Below, one piece after another: positions 51,672-61,127 of a stretch of 64,000 nucleotides of DNA. Under the pieces are notes generated by a model that was given only the letters and a program-made list of their open reading frames with translations, was not told where the DNA came from and made no database searches. A program made the position numbers and the translations under genes. Position 1 is the first letter of the stretch, and every line of letters begins with the position of its first letter. Source of the DNA: Kribbella steppae (GTDB lineage Bacteria; Actinomycetota; Actinomycetes; Propionibacteriales; Kribbellaceae); the NCBI RefSeq assembly GCF_004342025.1, contig NZ_SLWN01000017.1, positions 140,059 through 204,058 on the forward strand, written 5' to 3'.

Positions 51672-52784
51672 ATGGCCACCTTTCCTCGCAACGACATCGT
51701 GTCCCTGACCGACGTACAGCCCACCCACGAGCTGGGCGAGAGCTATGGACCGGACCTGCGGCTGGCCGACCTGCTCACGCCGGAGTTGGCCGAGCTCGAA
51801 CTCGGCTACGGCACCGCGTACGGCGACCTGCGGCTGCGAACCGCGATCGCCGACCGGCACGGCGTACGGCCCGACCAGGTCGTCATCACCGTGGGTGGAA
51901 TGCACGCGATCTTCCTGCTCGCCTATCTGGTCGCGGACCGCGGCGGCCAGGTCGTCACGACCGCGCCGCTGTTCCCGCTGGCCCGCAACAGCTACGAGTC
52001 CGTGGGGGCTGACGTCCGGGTGATCCCGCTGTCCTTCGATGACGGCTACCAGTTGAGCGCCGAGGACGTCCGCTCGTACCTGACCCCCGACACGAAGCTC
52101 GTCAGCCTCGCGACGCCGCAGAACCCGTCCGGCGTCGCTGTCTCGCGGGAAACCCTCGGACAGATCGCCGCCGCCATGGCCGAGATCTGCCCCGACGCGT
52201 ATCTGATGGTCGACGAGACCTACCGGACCGCGTCGTACGGCGACGATCCGATCGCCGAGACTGCCGTACATCTGGGACCCAAGGTGGTGTCGGTCGCCTC
52301 GCTGTCGAAGTGCCATGGCGCCGCCGGGCTGCGGATCGGCTGGCTCATCAGCACCGACGCCGACCTCGTCGACCGGATGGTGACCGCCAAGTTCAACACC
52401 GTGGTGTCCGCTGCGCCGGTGACCGAGGCGCTGGCCGTCCGGGTCTTCGAACGCGAGGACGAGATCCTCGGCGTACGGCGTCGCTGGCTGGCCGACGCCG
52501 TCACGACCACCGAGGAGTGGGTGCGGGCGAACGACGAGTTGGTCGAGTGGATCCGGCCCGACGCCGGAGCACTGTGTTGTGTCCGCCTCAAGCCGGAAGT
52601 CTCGGTCGAGCGGTTCCGCCGGGCGGCCGCGGAGCTGAGCGTCCGGGTGGCCGACGGCGACTGGTTCGGTGACGAGCCTCGGGCCTTCCGGCTCGGGTTC
52701 GGCTACCCGCCGCCGGTCGAGCTGAAGGCCGCCCTGGAGGCCTTGGCGACGGCACTGCGCCAGGCTGTCCGCCCTCCCGACTAG
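51672..52784 (+). CDS. PLP-dependent aminotransferase, class I/II
   Basis: A 370-residue fold type I enzyme. The PLP lysine is in SLSKCHGAAGLRIGW near residue 217, and an Asp in LMVDETYR pairs with the cofactor. The N-terminal EL.YGTAYGDLRLRTAI matches the capreomycidine-synthase-like/aspartate aminotransferase branch. The divergent MocR gene probably controls it. The amino donor and product cannot be read from the sequence. Confidence 0.88.
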   Translation: MATFPRNDIVSLTDVQPTHELGESYGPDLRLADLLTPELAELELGYGTAYGDLRLRTAIADRHGVRPDQVVITVGGMHAIFLLAYLVADRGGQVVTTAPLFPLARNSYESVGADVRVIPLSFDDGYQLSAEDVRSYLTPDTKLVSLATPQNPSGVAVSRETLGQIAAAMAEICPDAYLMVDETYRTASYGDDPIAETAVHLGPKVVSVASLSKCHGAAGLRIGWLISTDADLVDRMVTAKFNTVVSAAPVTEALAVRVFEREDEILGVRRRWLADAVTTTEEWVRANDELVEWIRPDAGALCCVRLKPEVSVERFRRAAAELSVRVADGDWFGDEPRAFRLGFGYPPPVELKAALEALATALRQAVRPPD

Positions 52785-52787
52785 TCT
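52782..52787 (+). promoter_or_regulatory. putative -10 hexamer for a leaderless MFS-tmk transcript
   Basis: TAGTCT ends six bases before the GTG at 52794; no ribosome site is present. Confidence 0.4.
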
Positions 52788-52793
52788 TTGGGT

Positions 52794-54779
52794 GTGCCGG
52801 AGGCCTATGACCCGTTGACTGATCCAGCACCGGCGCACGATGTGCGCGCGGTGTTGCGGATCCGGGCGTTCCGGCGACTCTGGATCGCGTTCGGGCTGTC
52901 CAGCCTGGGCGACTGGATCGGCCTGCTGGCGCTGACCGCGATGGCGAAGTCCTTCGCCGGCGACGACTACCAGGCGGCGAACTTCGCCATCGGCGGCGTG
53001 CTGTTCCTCCGGGTGCTGCCCGCGCTGGTGATGGGGCCGGTGGCCGGCTGGGTCGCGGACCGCCTCGACCGGCGCTGGACGATGATCATCGGCGACCTGG
53101 TCCGGGCCGCGCTCTTCGTCACCATCCCGATCGTCGGGACCCTCACCTGGCTGCTGGTAGCGACCGTGCTGATCGAGATCGTCAGCCTGGTCTGGGGCCC
53201 GGCCAAGGACGCCAGCGTGCCGAACCTGGTGCCCCGGCACCGGCTGGAGGCGGCCAACCAGATCAGCCTGATCACCACCTACGGCTCTGCCCTGCCGGCC
53301 GCCGTCATCTTCACCGCGATCACCCTGATCACCCGCGGGCTCGGCGAGCTCTCGATCGATCTGGCCGTCTACGTCAACGCCGCCACCTTCGTCGTGTCCG
53401 CGCTGGCGATCGTGTCGGTGGCCGAGATCGGCCGGGCCGTGCACGAGCACGAGGCGCATCCGACGCTCTGGCGGACCATGGTCGAGGGCTGGTCCTACGT
53501 CACCGGTACGCCGGTCGTCCGCGGTCTCGTGGTCGGTATCTCCGGGGCGTTCGCGGCCGGCGCGGTCGTGATCGGCCTGGGGCGCACGTACGTCGAGGAC
53601 CTGGGGGCCGGCGATCCCGGGTACGGCGTGCTGTTCGGTGCCGTCTTCGGCGGTCTCGCGCTCGGCATGGGTTTCGCGCCGCGGCTGTTCTCCGGGCTGT
53701 CCCGGCGGCGGTTGTTCGCGGCCGGCCTGGTCGGCTCCGGGATCTGCCTGGCCGGGCTGGCGCTGATCCAGCAGATCGAGATCGCCACCATGATCGCGAT
53801 CCTGCTCGGCTTCTGCGCCGGCGCCTCCTGGGTCTGCGGCTATACCCTGCTCGGGCTCGAGGTTCCGGACGCGGTGCGCGGCCGGACCTTCGCCTTCGTC
53901 CAGTCCGCCGTACGGACCGTGCTCGCGGTCACGCTCGCGATCGCGCCGTTCGCCGCCGGTGCGATCGGACAGAACACCTGGACCGTCGCCGGCCGGTCGA
54001 TCACCTACAACGGCGCGTCGATGACCATGCTGATCGCCGCCGTCCTGGCCGGTGTGATCGGTCTGATCGCCTGGCGGCAGATGGACGACCGCCCGGGGGT
54101 CCCGTTCTGGCGCGATCTACGGCGGAGCTTCGGCAAGACCCCTGGCGTCTACCCGACCACCGGCCTGTTCATCGCGATGGAAGGTGGCGAGGGCGCCGGC
54201 AAGTCGACCCAGTCCGCCTTGCTGGTCGAGTGGCTGAAGGAGCAGGGCCAGCAGGTCCTGCTCACCCGCGAGCCCGGTGCGACCGATCTCGGCAAGACGC
54301 TGCGCCAGATCGTCCTCGACCCGGCCACCGGTGACATCTCGCACCGCGCCGAGGCGCTGCTGTACGCGGCCGACAAGGCTGAGCACGTGGACTCGGTGAT
54401 CAAGCCCGCGCTCAAGGCCGGCGCGGTCGTCATCACCGATCGGTACGTCGACTCCGCGCTGGCCTACCAGGGATCCGGCCGGGACCTGGACCTGTCCGAC
54501 GTGGAACGCGTCAACCGCTGGGCCACCGACGACCTCCGGCCCAACCTGACCATCCTGCTCGACCTGCCGCCGAAGAGCGGGCTCGACCGGTTCACCGAGC
54601 GGGACCGGATCGAGGCCCAGTCGCACGACTTCCACGTCCGGGTCCGGAACGCGTTCCTCGAGCTCGCCGCCGCCGAACCGCAGCACTACCTGATCATCGA
54701 CGCGACCCAGGACCGCGAAGACATCGCCACCCAGATCCGCGCCCGACTCCAACCGATGCTCCCGAAGGTGGATCTATGA
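52794..54779 (+). CDS. tmk: MFS transporter - thymidylate kinase fusion
   Basis: A 661-residue protein. Residues about 20-430 form a major facilitator domain with 10-12 helices. About 455-661 is a complete dTMP kinase: P-loop MEGGEGAGKSTQ near 462-473, TREPGATDLGK, the DRYVDSALAYQG motif and a LID region. The kinase makes dTDP for DNA synthesis. The fusion is known in several actinobacteria, but the role of the membrane part is unclear. The holB start overlaps its stop (ATGA). The GTG start looks leaderless. Confidence 0.93.
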   Translation: MPEAYDPLTDPAPAHDVRAVLRIRAFRRLWIAFGLSSLGDWIGLLALTAMAKSFAGDDYQAANFAIGGVLFLRVLPALVMGPVAGWVADRLDRRWTMIIGDLVRAALFVTIPIVGTLTWLLVATVLIEIVSLVWGPAKDASVPNLVPRHRLEAANQISLITTYGSALPAAVIFTAITLITRGLGELSIDLAVYVNAATFVVSALAIVSVAEIGRAVHEHEAHPTLWRTMVEGWSYVTGTPVVRGLVVGISGAFAAGAVVIGLGRTYVEDLGAGDPGYGVLFGAVFGGLALGMGFAPRLFSGLSRRRLFAAGLVGSGICLAGLALIQQIEIATMIAILLGFCAGASWVCGYTLLGLEVPDAVRGRTFAFVQSAVRTVLAVTLAIAPFAAGAIGQNTWTVAGRSITYNGASMTMLIAAVLAGVIGLIAWRQMDDRPGVPFWRDLRRSFGKTPGVYPTTGLFIAMEGGEGAGKSTQSALLVEWLKEQGQQVLLTREPGATDLGKTLRQIVLDPATGDISHRAEALLYAADKAEHVDSVIKPALKAGAVVITDRYVDSALAYQGSGRDLDLSDVERVNRWATDDLRPNLTILLDLPPKSGLDRFTERDRIEAQSHDFHVRVRNAFLELAAAEPQHYLIIDATQDREDIATQIRARLQPMLPKVDL

Positions 54780-55948
54780 GGGTGTGGGACGACCTGGTCG
54801 GGCAGGAGCCGGCGGTCGCCGTACTCACGAAGGCTGTGTCCGGTGCGGAAGCCGGGATGCGCGGTGAGTCCGGTGCTGCCGTGGCCGGGATGACGCATGC
54901 CTGGCTGATCACCGGGCCGCCCGGGTCCGGACGGTCGAACGCGGGCCGGGCCTTCGCGGCTGCCCTCCAATGCAAAAATCGGGGCGGCTGCGGTGAGTGC
55001 AACGAGTGCCGTACGGCGCTCAGCGGTGCACACCCGGACGTGTCGCTGATCCGCACCGAACTGCTGTCGATCCGGGTCAGCGAGATCCGCGAACTGGTCC
55101 GCCGGGCCGCGATGAGCCCGACCCAGGGACGCTGGCAGGTGATGGTCGTCGAGGACGCCGACCGGCTGACCGAGCAGGCCGCCGACGCGTTGCTGAAGAG
55201 CATCGAGGAGCCCGCGCCGCGGACGGTCTGGGTGTTGTGTGCGCCGACCGTGGAGGACGTCGTACCGACGATCCGGTCGCGCTGCCGGTTGCTGGTGCTG
55301 CGCACTCCGCCGGTGGAAGCGGTGGCGAGCATGCTGATCGGCAAGCTGGGCGTGGATCCCGAGCTGGCCGGGTTCGCAGCCAGGGCGGCCCAGGGACACA
55401 TCGGCCGAGCTCGGGCGCTGGCGCGGGACGAGGAGGTGCGGGACCGCCGCACCAAGGTGCTCGAGGTCCCGTTCGCGCTCCGGGATCTCGGTGCCTGTCT
55501 CAAGGCCGCACAGCAGTTGGTCGAGGCGGCCAAGGTCGAGGCCAAGGCCAGCGCCGAGAAGGTCGACGAGAAGGAACGCGCTGCGCTCGAGCAAGCACTC
55601 GGTGTCGGCACCAAGGGCGCCAAGCCGCGCGAGGCGAACGCCGCGCTGAAGGAACTCGAGGACCAGCAGAAGGCCCGGGCGAAGCGGTGGGAACGCGACG
55701 TGCTCGACCGGTCACTGGTCGACCTGATGGCGCTCTACCGCGACATCCTGATGGTCCAGACCCGCGCCGGCGCCGAGTTGATCAACGCCGAACTCCGCCC
55801 GAATATCGAGCAACTGGCGGGCCGAACCACCCCTGAGCAGACGATTCGAAGGATCGATGCCATCGCTGCCTGCAGAGAGGCGATCGAGACCAACGTTGCG
55901 CCGTTGCTGGCCCTCGAAGCGATGACGATCGGGCTCTTCGAGGGGTAG
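54776..55948 (+). CDS. holB: DNA polymerase III delta-prime subunit
   Basis: A 390-residue clamp-loader protein, coupled by ATGA overlap to tmk. The AAA+ fold has a degenerate P-loop GPPGSGRSNAG in which Arg replaces Lys, as in other delta-prime subunits that do not hydrolyse ATP. A zinc-binding Cys set (CKNRGGCGECNEC) follows near 62-76. Sensor and SRC-like residues occur in PTIRSRCR. A charged Lys/Glu-rich segment (about 245-300) is an actinobacterial insertion. It loads the sliding clamp with DnaX. Confidence 0.94.
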   Translation: MRVWDDLVGQEPAVAVLTKAVSGAEAGMRGESGAAVAGMTHAWLITGPPGSGRSNAGRAFAAALQCKNRGGCGECNECRTALSGAHPDVSLIRTELLSIRVSEIRELVRRAAMSPTQGRWQVMVVEDADRLTEQAADALLKSIEEPAPRTVWVLCAPTVEDVVPTIRSRCRLLVLRTPPVEAVASMLIGKLGVDPELAGFAARAAQGHIGRARALARDEEVRDRRTKVLEVPFALRDLGACLKAAQQLVEAAKVEAKASAEKVDEKERAALEQALGVGTKGAKPREANAALKELEDQQKARAKRWERDVLDRSLVDLMALYRDILMVQTRAGAELINAELRPNIEQLAGRTTPEQTIRRIDAIAACREAIETNVAPLLALEAMTIGLFEG

Positions 55949-56064
55949 CCACGTGCTGAGACTCGTGTCCGGTGAGCGGGCAGCGCTGTAACACCGAGAC
56001 CAGTCGGTCCGATGTCTGGGTGTCCGGGCAGAACGCTCGGCCGTACATGCCCGAACGGACCTGA

Positions 56065-56730
56065 ATGACGGAAACGCCTCCGATCCAGCCTCCCCGGCCT
56101 TCCCTGCCGCCGGCCGAGTCCTGGCTCGCGGGCGTACCGACACCCGCGCAACAGCGCCAGGATCGCTACGCCGTGGCGGCGTTGGTGACCAGCCTGCCCG
56201 GGCTGGTGCCGGTTGCCGTGGTGCTGGCCGGGATCGCGTTGCGCCGGATCAAGCGGACCGGGAGCCGCGGCAAGCGGCTGGCGTACGGCGCGTTGGCAAT
56301 CAGCCTGTGCTGGACGATCGCGATCGGTGTCGCGGTCGCCCTCGGCCTGTACGGCGATCGCAAGGCGGGAATCGGCCGGACGGTCGCTATCTCGGAGGTC
56401 GTCGTACAGCAGTGTTTCGACGCCGATCTGGAGGCGGAGACGCTGCGGGTGGTGCGGATCGCCGACTGTGCGGTCGCGCACACCGGCGAGGCGTACGCGA
56501 GGGTCCGGGCGAACCTGGCGGGGCTGTCGGCCGACGACAAGGGAACGGTCGCCACCCAGCAGTGCGCGACCGCGTTCGGCGCCTTCGTCGCCAAGCCGTA
56601 CGAGCAGTCGGAACTGGACATGTACTACGTCGTCCTGGAGGATCGTGCTGTTGCTGACGGCAACGTCCTGTGCCTGGTCGGAATGCCGGGGACCCCGTTG
56701 ACGGGTACCATGCGCGGGTCGCAGCGGTAG
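56065..56730 (+). CDS. DUF4190 / septum-formation-like membrane protein (1)
   Basis: A 221-residue protein: Pro-rich N-terminus (1-30), two membrane helices (about 35-60 and 70-95, the DUF4190 pattern), then an exported domain with four Cys (QQCFDADLE, ADCAVAHTGEAYA, QQCATAF, VLCLVG) that matches the septum-formation (PF13845-type) family. Its role is unknown. The adjacent larger gene encodes the same architecture. Confidence 0.72.
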   Translation: MTETPPIQPPRPSLPPAESWLAGVPTPAQQRQDRYAVAALVTSLPGLVPVAVVLAGIALRRIKRTGSRGKRLAYGALAISLCWTIAIGVAVALGLYGDRKAGIGRTVAISEVVVQQCFDADLEAETLRVVRIADCAVAHTGEAYARVRANLAGLSADDKGTVATQQCATAFGAFVAKPYEQSELDMYYVVLEDRAVADGNVLCLVGMPGTPLTGTMRGSQR

Positions 56731-56760
56731 CAACTTGCGGGGGAAGCACTGGGGGAGAAC

Positions 56761-57774
56761 GTGAGTCAACCACCGTACGGACCGGAGCCGGAACGGCCCC
56801 AGGACGTGCCCAGGTCGTTCCCGACCTACGGCCGTCCTGATCAGCCGCATGCCCAGCAACCTGGCGGGCAAACGCCGTACGGCCAGCCGGGGCAGCCGTC
56901 CTACGGGCAGTCAGGGCAGCCGTCGTACGGGCAGCAGGCCGGGCCGACGCAGTGGGCGGCGCCGGGGCAACCGCAGCAGCCGCAGCCGGTCGGGCAGTCG
57001 CCGTACGGACAGTCGCCGTATGGGCAAGCGCCGTACGGACAGCCGGGTGGTCAGCCGCAGTACGGCCCTGGGTACGGCCAGCCGCAGTATCCGGGGACGT
57101 GGCCGCAGCCGTACGGCTATGGGTATCCGGGTGGGGGCGGTGGCAACAACGGTCTGGCGATCGCCTCGCTGGCGACCGGGATCGGCGGTTTCTGCATCGG
57201 CTTCGCCTCGCCGGTGGCCCTGGGCCTCGGCATCGCCGCGTTGGTGCAGATCAAGAGGCGGCAGGACAACGGCAAAGGCATGGCGATCGCCGGTGTGGTG
57301 CTCGGCGCCCTGGGCACCATCGGCTGGCTGCTCTACGTCGTGCTGATCGTCGTGCTCGGCCTGAGCAGCGACGACGACTACTACGGCGCGCCGGAGCCCT
57401 CGTCGTCGTACTCGGCGTCGGCTACGTACATCGACGACCTCGCCGTGGGTGAGTGCTTCGACGACAGCGACGAGGAGGACGAGGTCGTCCGCCAGCCCTG
57501 CGCCGAGCCGCACGACGGCGAGATCATCGCCGGTGTCACGCTCCCGGACGGCCCGTACCCGGGCGACAAGGAGATCGACAAGGCCGGCGAGCAGACGTGT
57601 GCGACCGAGTTCGGCGAGTACGTCGGATCGACGGTGAAGGACACCGAGCTCGAGTGGGACTACTGGACACCCACCAAGCAGCTCTGGAACGCCAACGACC
57701 GCCTGGTCGTCTGCGCAGCCTACGGCCCCGACTTCGACCAGCTCACCGGCAGCGTGAAAGGCACCCGACGCTGA
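56761..57774 (+). CDS. DUF4190 / septum-formation-like membrane protein (2) with Gln-Pro-Tyr-Gly repeats
   Basis: A 337-residue paralogue of the previous protein. The first 120 residues are repeats of the type PYGQSPYGQ/QPSYGQ, likely disordered and cytoplasmic. Two DUF4190 helices follow (about 135-165 and 178-205), then the exported domain with conserved Cys (GECFDDS, QPCAEPHDGEII, QTCATEF, VVCAAYG). The GTG has a GGGGGAG site. Such Gln/Tyr/Gly-rich tails often mediate protein clustering at the cell pole or septum; this is inference. Confidence 0.75.
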   Translation: MSQPPYGPEPERPQDVPRSFPTYGRPDQPHAQQPGGQTPYGQPGQPSYGQSGQPSYGQQAGPTQWAAPGQPQQPQPVGQSPYGQSPYGQAPYGQPGGQPQYGPGYGQPQYPGTWPQPYGYGYPGGGGGNNGLAIASLATGIGGFCIGFASPVALGLGIAALVQIKRRQDNGKGMAIAGVVLGALGTIGWLLYVVLIVVLGLSSDDDYYGAPEPSSSYSASATYIDDLAVGECFDDSDEEDEVVRQPCAEPHDGEIIAGVTLPDGPYPGDKEIDKAGEQTCATEFGEYVGSTVKDTELEWDYWTPTKQLWNANDRLVVCAAYGPDFDQLTGSVKGTRR

Positions 57775-57783
57775 TCCACAAAG

Positions 57784-57789
57784 TACGCT
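57784..57789 (+). promoter_or_regulatory. putative -10 hexamer for a leaderless PSP1 transcript
   Basis: TACGCT ends six bases before the GTG at 57796; no ribosome site is present. Confidence 0.4.
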
Positions 57790-57795
57790 GGCCGC

Positions 57796-58800
57796 GTGGG
57801 CATGGTGATGGCGGTGTCGTTCGAGCGGTACGGGCGGCTCTACTACCTGGACCCCGGCCCGCATCGTCCGCGCGTCGGGGACAAAGTGCTGGTCCCGACC
57901 GACGACGGTCCGGAGGTGGCGGAGTGCGTGTGGGCGCCGCAGTACGTCACGGAGGAGATCGGCGGCCTGCCGCTGTGTGAGGGCGTCGCCACGGCCGCGG
58001 ACCTGGACCGGGACGAGCAGAACCGGCAGCGGCGCGCCGACGCGCGGGTGATCGCGAAGCGGTTGATCCGCCAGCACGGGCTGCCGATGAAGGTGGTCGG
58101 GATCGACTTCGTCGACCGCCGGGCGGATGTGGACCAACTCGTCATCGTGTACTTCTCCGCTCCGCACCGGGTCGATTTCCGCGAACTGGTGCGCGACCTG
58201 GCCCGCGGGCTGCGCGCCCGGATCGAGCTGCGCCAGGTCGGCGCCCGCGACGAGGCCCGGTTGCAGGGCGGGATCGGGCCGTGCGGACGGGATCTGTGCT
58301 GTGCCACCTTCCTGAAGGACTTCGAGCCGGTCAGTGTGCGGATGGCCAAGGACCAGGATCTGCCGCTCAACCCGCTGAAGATCTCCGGCGCGTGCGGCCG
58401 GTTGATGTGCTGCCTGAAGTACGAGCACCCGCTGTACCAGGAGTTCAACGCCAAGGCACCGGCGACCGGGACCCAGGTGGAGACCCCCGCGGGTGATGGA
58501 GTGGTGGTCGGACACAACGTGCCGAGCGACACCGTGGTGGTGCGGTTGGCGGCGTCGGGCCGGCGCTGTGCGTGCAGCCGTGCGGACGTCTGCTCGCCGC
58601 GCCAGCAGTACGAGGCCTCCAGTACGACGACACCGGACGCACCGCCGATCATCGACGTACCGGCGGAAGCCGAGGTCGCGCAGACCGCTGAGACCGCTCA
58701 GACGCCTCAGACCGCGGAGACTGCCGAGCAGCGACGGCAACGGAAGCCACGGCGGCGCCGGCGCTTGCACCACGACGACGAGGGAGACACTTCGCAGTGA
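57796..58800 (+). CDS. PSP1/RicT-family protein
   Basis: A 334-residue protein of the PSP1 (RicT/YaaT) family. The conserved Cys pairs are in GPCGRDLCCATFL and SGACGRLMCCLKYE near 165-210. In Bacillus the relative RicT binds iron-sulfur clusters and controls RNase Y and sporulation, but the actinobacterial role is unproven. A disordered Ala/Thr/Gln tail ends in a basic RRQRKPRRRRR stretch that may bind nucleic acid. It overlaps the following peptidase gene by four bases and follows the clamp-loader gene block, the conserved position of this family. Confidence 0.9.
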   Translation: MGMVMAVSFERYGRLYYLDPGPHRPRVGDKVLVPTDDGPEVAECVWAPQYVTEEIGGLPLCEGVATAADLDRDEQNRQRRADARVIAKRLIRQHGLPMKVVGIDFVDRRADVDQLVIVYFSAPHRVDFRELVRDLARGLRARIELRQVGARDEARLQGGIGPCGRDLCCATFLKDFEPVSVRMAKDQDLPLNPLKISGACGRLMCCLKYEHPLYQEFNAKAPATGTQVETPAGDGVVVGHNVPSDTVVVRLAASGRRCACSRADVCSPRQQYEASSTTTPDAPPIIDVPAEAEVAQTAETAQTPQTAETAEQRRQRKPRRRRRLHHDDEGDTSQ

Positions 58801-60410
58801 TCGGCAGGACGACCGCACCACCCAACCCTGCTCTTCTCCCCAGCACTCGAGCGAAGCGAAGGGCTGCCCACCTCACCCCCCGAGCGGTTGCTCTGGTGGC
58901 GGTTCTCGCGGTTCTGGCAAGTGGATGTGGCGTGGCGAGCCGGGCCCAGGACGCGAGCGACGGCACGGCCAGCGGATCCGGCGGCGGCAACCCAACCAAG
59001 GGACCGGCAGGCCCGGTCCCGGCCGGGCTGGAGAAGTTCTACCAGCAGCAGCCGGACTGGGAGCGCTGCGGCTCCAACCAGCAGTGCGCGACCATCACCG
59101 TGCCGCTGGACTACTCCAAGCCGACCGGCCAGACGATCGAGCTGCGGGCGCGCAAGGTGCTGGCCCGGGACCGGACCGGCAAGATCGGGACGCTGTTCAT
59201 CAACCCGGGTGGGCCGGGCGCCTCGGGGGAGGAGTACGCCGCGTCGGCCGGGTTCGCACTCGGTGCGCAGTTGCTGCGGAAGTTCGACGTGATCGGCTGG
59301 GACCCGCGCGGGGTGGCGCGGTCCACGCCGGTGCGCTGCCTGGACACGGCGCAGCTGGACAAGTTCATCGCGGCCGACGGCAGCCCGGACAACGAGGCCG
59401 AGATCACCGAGCTGAACGACCAGGCGAAGATCCTCGCGAACGGGTGCCAGCAGCGCTCCGGTGAGTTGCTGCCGCACGTGTCGACCAAGGACGCGGCCCG
59501 CGATATCGACGTACTGCGGGGGATCGTCGGCGACTCGGAGTTGTACTACCTGGGCATGTCGTACGGCACCTATCTCGGCGCGACGTACGCCGAGCTGTTC
59601 CCCAAGAACGTCGGCCGGCTGGTGCTGGACGGCGCGGTGGACCCGTCGAACACGTCGAAGCAGAACAACATGGCCCAGGCGAAGGGCTTCGATACCGCGC
59701 TGGACGCGTTCGCGGAGGACTGTGCGCAGCGGTCGTGCCGGCTCGGCAGCACCAAGCAAGAGGTGCTGGCCAAGGTCGACAAGCTGATCAACGACAGCGA
59801 CGCGACTCCGCTGCCGGGTGACGGGAAACGCCAGGTCACCCAGGCCCTGGTGGTGCTCGGGATCATCTTCCCGCTGTACGTGAAGGACTTCTGGCCGCGG
59901 CTCGAGGATGCGGTGCTGGACGGGCTGGCCGGTAACGGCGCCCGGCTGCTGGCGCTCGCCGACCAGTACACCGACCGCGAGCCGAGCGGGTACGCCAGCA
60001 ACAACAACGAGGCGATCTACGCGGTGAACTGCCTGGACCGTCCGGACCTCACCTCGATCGCGCAGGCGAAGTCGGAAGAGGCGGAGTACAAGGCGGCGTC
60101 ACCACGGTTCGGGCAGTTCCTGCTCTGGGGCTCGCTGCCCTGCGCGAACTGGCCGGTGAAGCCCCAGGACAAGCCGCACCCGATCAAGGCGGCCGGGACG
60201 AAGCCGATCGTGGTCGTCGGCACCACGCGCGACCCGGCGACGCCGTACGAATGGGCCGTCGGTCTGGCGGGCCAGCTGGAAAGCGGTGTCCTGATCACCC
60301 GCGACGGTGACGGCCACACCGGCTACAAGGCCGGCAACAGGTGTGTCGACAACGCCGTGGAGAGCTACCTGCTGCAGGGCACCGCCCCCACCGCCGACAT
60401 CAAGTGCTGA
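58797..60410 (+). CDS. secreted SlpD/E-like tripeptidyl aminopeptidase (lipoprotein)
   Basis: A 537-residue exported alpha/beta hydrolase. The lipobox is LASGC (Cys near 44) after a basic N-terminus; the mature region begins with a Gly/Ser linker. The oxyanion region FINPGGPGASG and nucleophile elbow GMSYGTYLG are present, with TRDPATPYEWA and DGDGHTGY supplying the Asp and His. These match Streptomyces mycelium-associated SlpD/SlpE peptidases, which sit in the same gene neighbourhood. It releases N-terminal tripeptides in that family. Confidence 0.9.
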   Translation: MIGRTTAPPNPALLPSTRAKRRAAHLTPRAVALVAVLAVLASGCGVASRAQDASDGTASGSGGGNPTKGPAGPVPAGLEKFYQQQPDWERCGSNQQCATITVPLDYSKPTGQTIELRARKVLARDRTGKIGTLFINPGGPGASGEEYAASAGFALGAQLLRKFDVIGWDPRGVARSTPVRCLDTAQLDKFIAADGSPDNEAEITELNDQAKILANGCQQRSGELLPHVSTKDAARDIDVLRGIVGDSELYYLGMSYGTYLGATYAELFPKNVGRLVLDGAVDPSNTSKQNNMAQAKGFDTALDAFAEDCAQRSCRLGSTKQEVLAKVDKLINDSDATPLPGDGKRQVTQALVVLGIIFPLYVKDFWPRLEDAVLDGLAGNGARLLALADQYTDREPSGYASNNNEAIYAVNCLDRPDLTSIAQAKSEEAEYKAASPRFGQFLLWGSLPCANWPVKPQDKPHPIKAAGTKPIVVVGTTRDPATPYEWAVGLAGQLESGVLITRDGDGHTGYKAGNRCVDNAVESYLLQGTAPTADIKC

Positions 60411-60417
60411 CGGCGGC

Positions 60418-61062
60418 TTAGCCCGGGCGGGTGTCGTTCGGCGCCGTCGGGAGCTGGAGGGTCTTGGTCGCCTGCTCCAGGACGGCGCGGAGGGCGGCTT
60501 CGTCCTTCGGGCGGCCGCCGACGGTGATCTCGACGGCCGAGCTCTGGCCGCCGTCGGTGGAGACCCAGCGGGACAGGCCCATCCGCGGTCCGCGGGTCTG
60601 GTCGACGTACGTGTAGATGAGGGTGCCGTTGTCGCGGCTGATCACCTTCAGGTCCCGCTCGTCGATGCTGCGGGCGCGGCTCTCCACCTGCTCGGCGGGG
60701 GACCGCGAGCTGCCCCGGGTGTCGAACCGGATCTGCCAGACCCCGGTCGAGTCCGCGAACCGCGGCCGGGTGCCTTCTTGGGTGCTCTTCCAGCTGGTCG
60801 GGACCTCGGCGGACACCGGATCGCTCTTGCTGCCGAAGGTCTGCAGCCTGTACTGCAGCGAGTCCGGCTGCAGGCAGCCGGTGCAGGACGGCGTGCTGGG
60901 TGTGGATTGGTTGTTCACGATCCCTGCGGGGGTGTCGTTCCCGGTCAAATCCCCGTTGATCGCCAGCACGGTGCCGAACACAGCTACGCCGACGGTCATT
61001 CCCGCCAGCGTCATCAGCAGCGCCTGGTGCCTGGGCGTGAGCATCCCGACCTCGCTTCCCAT
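60418..61062 (-). CDS. membrane-anchored protein of unknown function
   Basis: The ATG at 61062 with GGGAG upstream gives 214 residues. One N-terminal helix (about 18-38) anchors an exported domain with paired Cys (CTGC) and the motif ADSTGVWQIRFDTRGSSRS. It resembles actinobacterial exported proteins of unknown function. It converges with the SlpD/E-like gene, seven bases apart, and is divergent from the sterol-carrier-family gene. Confidence 0.75.
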   Translation of the reverse strand: MGSEVGMLTPRHQALLMTLAGMTVGVAVFGTVLAINGDLTGNDTPAGIVNNQSTPSTPSCTGCLQPDSLQYRLQTFGSKSDPVSAEVPTSWKSTQEGTRPRFADSTGVWQIRFDTRGSSRSPAEQVESRARSIDERDLKVISRDNGTLIYTYVDQTRGPRMGLSRWVSTDGGQSSAVEITVGGRPKDEAALRAVLEQATKTLQLPTAPNDTRPG

Positions 61063-61113
61063 CTCTCCCGCCTGATTATCGACCACGAAGGGGGCGACCT
61101 CACAATTCCCGCG

Positions 61114-61119
61114 TACGCT
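61114..61119 (+). promoter_or_regulatory. putative -10 hexamer for a leaderless sterol-carrier-family transcript
   Basis: TACGCT lies eight bases before the GTG at 61128; no ribosome site is present. Confidence 0.4.
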
Positions 61120-61127
61120 GGCACGTC

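Noticed and set aside
50184..53459. A 1091-codon open frame on the minus strand
   Set aside because: Only the part up to 51608 is the MocR protein; the rest is antisense to the aminotransferase and MFS-tmk genes and comes from high GC at third positions.
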